Under the pieces are notes generated by a model. The model had not been told where the DNA came from. It saw only the letters and a program-made list of their open reading frames with translations, and made no database searches. A DNA stretch of 10,018 bases from assembly GCA_947632685.1 (NCBI GenBank), contig CANRQD010000046.1, positions 1 through 10,018 on the forward strand, given 5' to 3'. Every line of letters begins with the position of its first letter. The first letter of the stretch is position 1. Both the position numbers and the translations under genes were made by a program. Source of the stretch: an uncultured Bacilli bacterium. GTDB taxonomy: Bacteria > Bacillota_I > Bacilli_A > RF39 > UBA660. Shown here piece after piece: positions 6,524-10,018 of the stretch.

Positions 6524-7411
6524 ATGGAAAATGTAAATATAAAAAAAATAAGAGTAGTATTAATTGAAGAATTAAAAAAATATAAAGAAAGTGGATTAAA
6601 AGATTATATAACTCTAGATATAGATAAAGAAATATTACACGATATACTTTTTGAAGGTAATTGTTTTGCTCTACCAGATAATTTATGGAAATTAATAGAT
6701 TTAAGTAATGTATCATTTGATGGTGTATATGTTTGGGGAGCAGATTTTACAGGAAGTAAAGGTGTGGTAATAAATCCTCAAACAGTATGGAATAAAAGTT
6801 TAAAAAGAACAAAATTAGCAGGTGTAGAAATAAAAGGTTCATTCAAAGGTGTTTGTGTTGAGGAAACAGACTTTACAGGAAGTAAAGGAGCAGTAATAAA
6901 TCCACAAATAATAAAGCATAAAAGTTTAAAAGGAACAAAATTAACAGATGTAAAAATAGAAGGCTCATTCGATGGTGTATATGTTGTGAAAACAGATTTC
7001 ACAGGAAGTAGTGGAGCAGTAATAGATCCCGAAGAATTGAGTGATAAAAGTTTAGAAGAAACCAAATTAACAGATGTAAAAATAGAAGGTTCCTTCGATG
7101 ATGTTATTGTTAGAGAAACAGATTTCACAGGAAGTAGTGGAGCAGTAATAAATCCACAAGAATTATATTTGAAAAATCTATATGGAACCAAATTAACAGA
7201 TGTAAAAATAAAAGGTTCATTCAAAGGTGTTGGTGTTAAGAAAACAGATTTTACAGGAAGTAGAGGAGCAAAAATGGATATAGATACAGCAGAAAATGCA
7301 AAAAAATCAGGAGCTAATTTAACGGATGTAAAAATAATAGACCCAAAAAAAGATATAACTAAAGAGGTAGAAGATAAAATTGTAAAAATATTTCAAAAAA
7401 AATTAAAATAA
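6524..7411 (+). CDS. Pentapeptide-like repeat protein A (4 full 42-residue repeats)
   Basis: A 295-residue protein of unknown function, first of three tandem paralogues. Residues 1-72 form an N-terminal cap: a charged helix (IEELKKYKESGLKDY), then LDIDKEILHDILFEG and NLWKLIDLSNVSFDGV. Residues 73-240 are four 42-residue repeats built on TDFTGSKGAVINPQ, a variable linker, TKLTDVKIEGSFDGV and a second variable patch. A fifth, degenerate unit (TDFTGSRGAKMDIDTA) leads into a basic tail ending IFQKKLK. Hydrophobic residues recur every five positions, as in pentapeptide-repeat beta-helices, though the classical A(D/N)LXX motif is not well kept. There is no signal peptide or membrane segment, so it is probably cytoplasmic. 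This copy has more Lys-for-Glu and Lys-for-Asp changes (VKIKGSFKG) than its neighbours and has the most diverged N-terminus. Likely annotated elsewhere as a pentapeptide repeat-containing protein. Confidence 0.85.
   Translation: MENVNIKKIRVVLIEELKKYKESGLKDYITLDIDKEILHDILFEGNCFALPDNLWKLIDLSNVSFDGVYVWGADFTGSKGVVINPQTVWNKSLKRTKLAGVEIKGSFKGVCVEETDFTGSKGAVINPQIIKHKSLKGTKLTDVKIEGSFDGVYVVKTDFTGSSGAVIDPEELSDKSLEETKLTDVKIEGSFDDVIVRETDFTGSSGAVINPQELYLKNLYGTKLTDVKIKGSFKGVGVKKTDFTGSRGAKMDIDTAENAKKSGANLTDVKIIDPKKDITKEVEDKIVKIFQKKLK
6740..7243 (+). repeat. 126-bp coding tandem repeat, 4 copies
   Basis: Four consecutive in-frame 126-base units begin at 6740, 6866, 6992 and 7118, each opening with a GAT/GAC-TTT/TTC-ACA-GGA core. 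A fifth, shortened unit begins at 7244. The units keep nearly the same DNA in the scaffold and differ in two short patches. Confidence 0.9.
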
Positions 7412-7417
7412 ATAATT

Positions 7418-7437
7418 GACCTAACAATAGGTCTTTT
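7418..7437 (+). terminator. Terminator-like hairpin with a short T run
   Basis: GACCTA (7418-7423) pairs with TAGGTC (7428-7433) around ACAA. Only four T follow before CC, unlike the seven T after the same hairpin at the two later genes. It is probably leaky, which would let transcription continue into the second paralogue. Confidence 0.55.
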
Positions 7438-7496
7438 CCATCATATAGAAATTATTGTAAAAAAAGTAAAGAAACACTTTAAGGAGAGAAAGATTT

Positions 7497-8744
7497 ATGG
7501 AAAAGAAAAATATTGAATTAAAAGGATTATTAATTGAAGAATTAATGAAATATAGAAAAAGTGGTGCAAAAGATTATATAAAATTAGATATTGATAAAGA
7601 AATATTACAAGATATACTTTTTGATTATGATAGTATCGATATACCAAATGATTTATGGAAATTGTTAGATTTAAGTAATGTATCATTTGATGGTATTAAT
7701 GTTAGTTATGTGGATTTTACTGGAAGCAAAGGAGTAGTTATAGATCCACAAAAAATAAAAAATAAGGATTTAAGCAATGCAACATTATCAGGTGTAGAAA
7801 TAAAAGGGTCATTTGATAATGTTAATGTTTATAAAACGAATTTTACAGGAAGTAAAGGAGCAGTAATAGATCCACAAAAAGTATACGCTAAAACATTACA
7901 TGGTACCAAATTATCAGGTGTAGAAATAAATGGCTCATTTGATGGTGTTATTGTTACTGAAGTAGATTTCACAGGAAATAAAGGAGCAGTAATAGATCCA
8001 CAAAAAGTATACGCTAAAAATTTATATGCAACCAAATTATCAGGTGTAGAAATAAAAGGTACATTTGATGATGTTATTGTTAATAAAACAAATTTCACAG
8101 GAAGTAAAGGAGCAGTCATTGATCCACAAAAAATACGCTGTAAATCACTATTTGAAACCAAATTATCAGGGGTGGAAATAAAAGGTTCATTCGATAATGT
8201 TAATGTTTTGAACACAGATTTTACAGGAAGTAAAGGGGCAGTTATAGATCCACAAAAGGTATACGGTAAAAGTTTAGGTTGTACCAAATTAGCAAATGTA
8301 GAAATAAACGGATCATTTGATAATGTTTATATTTTTGGAACAAATTTTACAGGAAGTAAAGGAGCAGTCATAGACCCACAAAAAGTAGACGCTAAAATAT
8401 TAGAATGTACCAAATTAGCAGGCGTGGAAATAAAGGGTTCATTTGATGACGCTCTTGTAAGTGGGGCAGATTTCACAGGAAGCAAAGGAGCGGTAATAGA
8501 TCCACAAAAAATAGGACGTAAATTATTAAATTACGCCAAATTAACAAATGTAGAAATAAAAGGTTCATTCGATGATGTTCATGTTTATAAAACAGATTTT
8601 ACAGGAAGTAGCGGAGCAAAAATGGATATAGATACAGCAACAAAAGCAGAAAAATTGGGAGCTATTTTAAAAGATGTAGAAATAAAGGTTGATGATGCTG
8701 TTAAAAAAGCAATAGTAAAATCATTTCAAAAACATTTAAAATAA
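7497..8744 (+). CDS. Pentapeptide-like repeat protein B (7 full 42-residue repeats)
   Basis: The longest of the three paralogues, 415 residues, function unknown. It has the same N-terminal cap (residues 1-71, closest to protein C: MEKKNIELKGLLIEEL, GAKDYIKLDIDKEILQDILF), seven full repeats (72-365) and a final TDFTGSSGAKMDIDTA unit with the tail IVKSFQKHLK. Repeats keep DFTGSKGAVIDPQK and TKLSGVEIKGSFD almost unchanged, while residues after DPQK and after SFD vary from copy to copy. Charges balance within a repeat (about four acidic, four basic), unlike the strongly acidic surface expected of a DNA mimic. AAGGAG (7481-7486) lies 10 bases before the ATG. I see no convincing promoter in the 85-base gap before it, so it may rely on read-through from gene A. 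No secretion signal. Confidence 0.85.
   Translation: MEKKNIELKGLLIEELMKYRKSGAKDYIKLDIDKEILQDILFDYDSIDIPNDLWKLLDLSNVSFDGINVSYVDFTGSKGVVIDPQKIKNKDLSNATLSGVEIKGSFDNVNVYKTNFTGSKGAVIDPQKVYAKTLHGTKLSGVEINGSFDGVIVTEVDFTGNKGAVIDPQKVYAKNLYATKLSGVEIKGTFDDVIVNKTNFTGSKGAVIDPQKIRCKSLFETKLSGVEIKGSFDNVNVLNTDFTGSKGAVIDPQKVYGKSLGCTKLANVEINGSFDNVYIFGTNFTGSKGAVIDPQKVDAKILECTKLAGVEIKGSFDDALVSGADFTGSKGAVIDPQKIGRKLLNYAKLTNVEIKGSFDDVHVYKTDFTGSSGAKMDIDTATKAEKLGAILKDVEIKVDDAVKKAIVKSFQKHLK
7710..8591 (+). repeat. 126-bp coding tandem repeat, 7 copies
   Basis: Seven in-frame 126-base units start at 7710 and every 126 bases thereafter; a partial eighth starts at 8592. The second and third units share a 41-base block with no difference (7853-7893 and 7979-8019), pointing to recent duplication or gene conversion. 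Confidence 0.9.
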
Positions 8745-8750
8745 ATAATT

Positions 8751-8773
8751 GACCTAACAATAGGTCTTTTTTT
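8751..8773 (+). terminator. Terminator after repeat-protein gene B
   Basis: The same GACCTA-ACAA-TAGGTC hairpin as after genes A and C, here followed by seven T (8767-8773), a full intrinsic terminator. Confidence 0.75.
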
Positions 8774-8781
8774 ATGATGTA

Positions 8782-8809
8782 TTGCAAAATAATAAAAATA
8801 TGCTATAAT
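8782..8809 (+). promoter_or_regulatory. Promoter of repeat-protein gene C
   Basis: TTGCAA (8782-8787), a 16-base spacer and TATAAT (8804-8809), the latter extended as TGCTATAAT. This is the best promoter of the cluster and follows a full terminator, so gene C is probably its own transcription unit. AAGGAG (8822-8827) precedes the ATG by 10 bases. Confidence 0.65.
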
Positions 8810-8837
8810 AAAAAACAATTTAAGGAGAGAAAGATTT

Positions 8838-9911
8838 ATGGAAAAGAAAAATATAGCATTAAGAAAATTATTAATTGAAGAATTAAGAAAATATAAAGAA
8901 AGTGGTGCAAAAGATTATATAAAATTAGATATAGATAAAGAAATATTACAAGATATACTTTTTGAAGGAGATAGTTTTGCTATATCAGATAATTTATGGA
9001 AATTATTAAATTTAAGTAATGTATCATTTGATGGTATTAAAGTTAAATATATAGATTTTACAGGAAGTAAGGGAGTAGTCATAAATCCTCAAAAGATAAA
9101 AGATAAGGATTTAACAATGACCAAATTAACAGGTGTAAAAATAGAAGGTTCATTTGATGATGTTAATGTAAAAAAAGCAGATTTCACAGGAAGTAAAGGA
9201 GCAGTAATAGATCCACAAAAAGTACGCGGTAAAACGTTGTATGACACAAAATTAGCAGATGTAGAAATAAAAGGTTCGTTTAAGAATGTCGTAGTTTCTT
9301 GTTCAGATTTTACGGGAAGTAAGGGAGCAGTCATAAATCCTCAAGAGTTAGCAAATAAAGATTTAAGTGAAACAAAATTAACAGATGCAGAAATAAAAGG
9401 TACATTTGATGATGTTTGTGTTGAGGAAGCAGATTTCACAGGAAGTATAGGAGCGGTAATAAATCCACAAAAAGTAAACAATAAAAGTTTATTTGCAACA
9501 AAATTAGCAGATGTGGAAATAAAAGGTACATTTGATAATGTTTGTGTTCGTAAAACAGATTTCACAGGAAGTAAAGGAGCAGTAATAGATCCACAAAAAG
9601 TAAACAATAAAAATTTATATGCAACAAAATTAGCAGATGTAGAAATAAAAGGTACATTTGATGATGTTTGTATTGAGGAAGCAGATTTTACAGGAAGTAA
9701 AGGAGCGGTAATAAATCCACAAAGAGTATACAATAAAAAGTTATGTGGCACAAGATTTGCAGATGCACAAATAGAAATTTCATTTGATGATTGTTCTTTT
9801 GTTGAAAATGCAGACTTTTCATCAATTAAAGGAATAGTAATAAATCATAGTACTATAGACACAAAAGTTAAAGAAACAATAGTAAAATCATTTCAAAAAA
9901 AATTAAAATAA
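8838..9911 (+). CDS. Pentapeptide-like repeat protein C (6 full 42-residue repeats)
   Basis: A 357-residue paralogue of proteins A and B, function unknown. N-terminal cap 1-71 (MEKKNIALRKLLIEEL, GAKDYIKLDIDKEILQDILFEG), six repeats from residue 72, and the tail IVKSFQKKLK. Repeats four and five are almost identical (both VNNK, ATKLADVEIKGTFD, VC), so they arose by recent duplication. The sixth is diverged (RFADAQIEISFDDCSF) and carries one extra residue, and the C-terminal cap lacks the MDIDTA helix found in A and B, having FSSIKGIVINHSTID instead. Several repeats have Cys in the variable patch (VCVEE, VCVRK, VCIEE). It has its own promoter and terminator. No signal peptide or membrane segment is seen. 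Confidence 0.85.
   Translation: MEKKNIALRKLLIEELRKYKESGAKDYIKLDIDKEILQDILFEGDSFAISDNLWKLLNLSNVSFDGIKVKYIDFTGSKGVVINPQKIKDKDLTMTKLTGVKIEGSFDDVNVKKADFTGSKGAVIDPQKVRGKTLYDTKLADVEIKGSFKNVVVSCSDFTGSKGAVINPQELANKDLSETKLTDAEIKGTFDDVCVEEADFTGSIGAVINPQKVNNKSLFATKLADVEIKGTFDNVCVRKTDFTGSKGAVIDPQKVNNKNLYATKLADVEIKGTFDDVCIEEADFTGSKGAVINPQRVYNKKLCGTRFADAQIEISFDDCSFVENADFSSIKGIVINHSTIDTKVKETIVKSFQKKLK
9051..9806 (+). repeat. 126-bp coding tandem repeat, 6 copies
   Basis: Six in-frame units start at 9051 and recur every 126 bases; the last runs one codon longer before the degenerate end. Units four and five (from about 9429 and 9555) are the closest pair in the array. Confidence 0.9.
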
Positions 9912-9917
9912 ATAATT

Positions 9918-9940
9918 GACCTAACAATAGGTCTTTTTTT
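9918..9940 (+). terminator. Terminator after repeat-protein gene C
   Basis: GACCTA (9918-9923), loop ACAA, TAGGTC (9928-9933), then seven T. It is identical to the hairpins after genes A and B, evidence that the duplicated unit includes the terminator. Confidence 0.75.
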
Positions 9941-9941
9941 A

Positions 9942-9967
9942 TTTATAAGGAATTTTCTCCTTATAAA
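9942..9967. repeat. Perfect 10-bp-arm inverted repeat
   Basis: TTTATAAGGA (9942-9951) is followed after six bases by its exact complement TCCTTATAAA (9958-9967). No T run follows on the plus strand; the seven T before it read as an A run on the other strand. It may be part of a composite termination region or a protein-binding site. Confidence 0.5.
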
Positions 9968-9976
9968 GAACGATAT

Positions 9977-10009
9977 AAAAAAATAAAGGAGTGACATTTA
10001 AGTCACTCC
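9977..10009 (-). terminator. Probable terminator of a minus-strand gene beyond the right edge
   Basis: GGAGTGAC (9988-9995) and GTCACTCC (10002-10009) form a perfect 8-bp stem with loop ATTTAA. On the minus strand the stem is followed by a T-rich tract (complement of 9977-9987). This is the most GC-rich stem in the window and predicts a convergent gene entering from the right. Confidence 0.65.
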
Positions 10010-10018
10010 AAAACAATT

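Noticed and set aside
6453..7686. Minus-strand frames at 6453-6716 and 7495-7686
   Set aside because: They are antisense to the conserved N-terminal caps of genes A and B and resemble each other only because the genes are paralogues.
6778..9751. Long minus-strand open frames opposite the repeat arrays (6778-7224, 7829-8287, 9089-9334, 9341-9751)
   Set aside because: They mirror the 126-base repeat, whose length is a multiple of three, so one stop-free antisense stretch is copied many times. They lack ribosome sites, and the plus-strand frames have promoters, ribosome sites and terminators.
6740..9806. CRISPR array or non-coding satellite
   Set aside because: The periodic units are 126 bases, directly abutting, in frame and protein-coding, with no spacer-repeat alternation.
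6524..9911. Qnr/MfpA-type DNA-mimic gyrase protectors
   Set aside because: The repeats have balanced acidic and basic residues and lack the regular A(D/N)LXX pattern, so a DNA-mimic role is not supported, although the beta-helix idea is kept.
6524..9911. Surface adhesin with repeats
   Set aside because: No signal peptide, lipobox, membrane anchor or sorting motif in any of the three proteins.
1..10018. Mollicute-type code with TGA as tryptophan
   Set aside because: Core genes such as rnc, yidD and the ABC genes read full length with TGG for Trp and end at TAA or TAG; no TGA readthrough is needed.

Overview
The window is very AT-rich (roughly a quarter G+C by eye), densely packed, with strong AGGAG- or GGTGAT-type ribosome binding sites and TATAAT -10 boxes. 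Its genes (a YmfH-type M16 peptidase, an ABC exporter, an AlkD-like HEAT protein, YidD, RNase III) point to a low-GC Firmicute/Bacilli-type bacterium, perhaps a gut lineage near the Mollicutes; this is inference. Tryptophan is encoded by TGG and no gene needs TGA to be read as sense, so a standard bacterial code fits.

Layout. Positions 1-1101 hold the 3' six-sevenths of an M16 zinc peptidase that starts before the window and ends in a hairpin terminator. Positions 1168-4071 form an apparent operon: ABC ATPase, overlapping ABC-2 permease, and an AlkD-like protein 2 bases further on. A terminator that can work in both directions (about 4071-4094) separates it from a convergent minus-strand unit: yidD followed by a ZnuA-like lipoprotein whose usual metal-binding histidines are missing. 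Next on the minus strand is a small two-helix membrane protein of unknown function (5271-5675). It diverges from rnc (RNase III, 5765-6430).

The right third (6431-9940) is the unusual part. Three tandem paralogous genes encode cytoplasm-type proteins (295, 415 and 357 residues). Each has a conserved N-terminal cap of about 72 residues, then 4, 7 or 6 copies of a 42-residue (126 bp) repeat, then a short basic C-terminal cap and the same terminator hairpin. Spacing of the hydrophobic positions suggests an atypical pentapeptide-repeat beta-helix with two four-sided coils per 42-residue unit. The variable residues fall mostly on one face of that model, while the scaffold is nearly invariant even at DNA level. 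This resembles a repeat-scaffold binding protein family diversifying by tandem duplication. No function can be read from the sequence.

The window ends in two perfect inverted repeats; the last looks like a terminator for a minus-strand gene beyond the right edge. No tRNA, rRNA, insertion sequence or CRISPR array was seen, and no gene-free stretch exceeds 300 bases.
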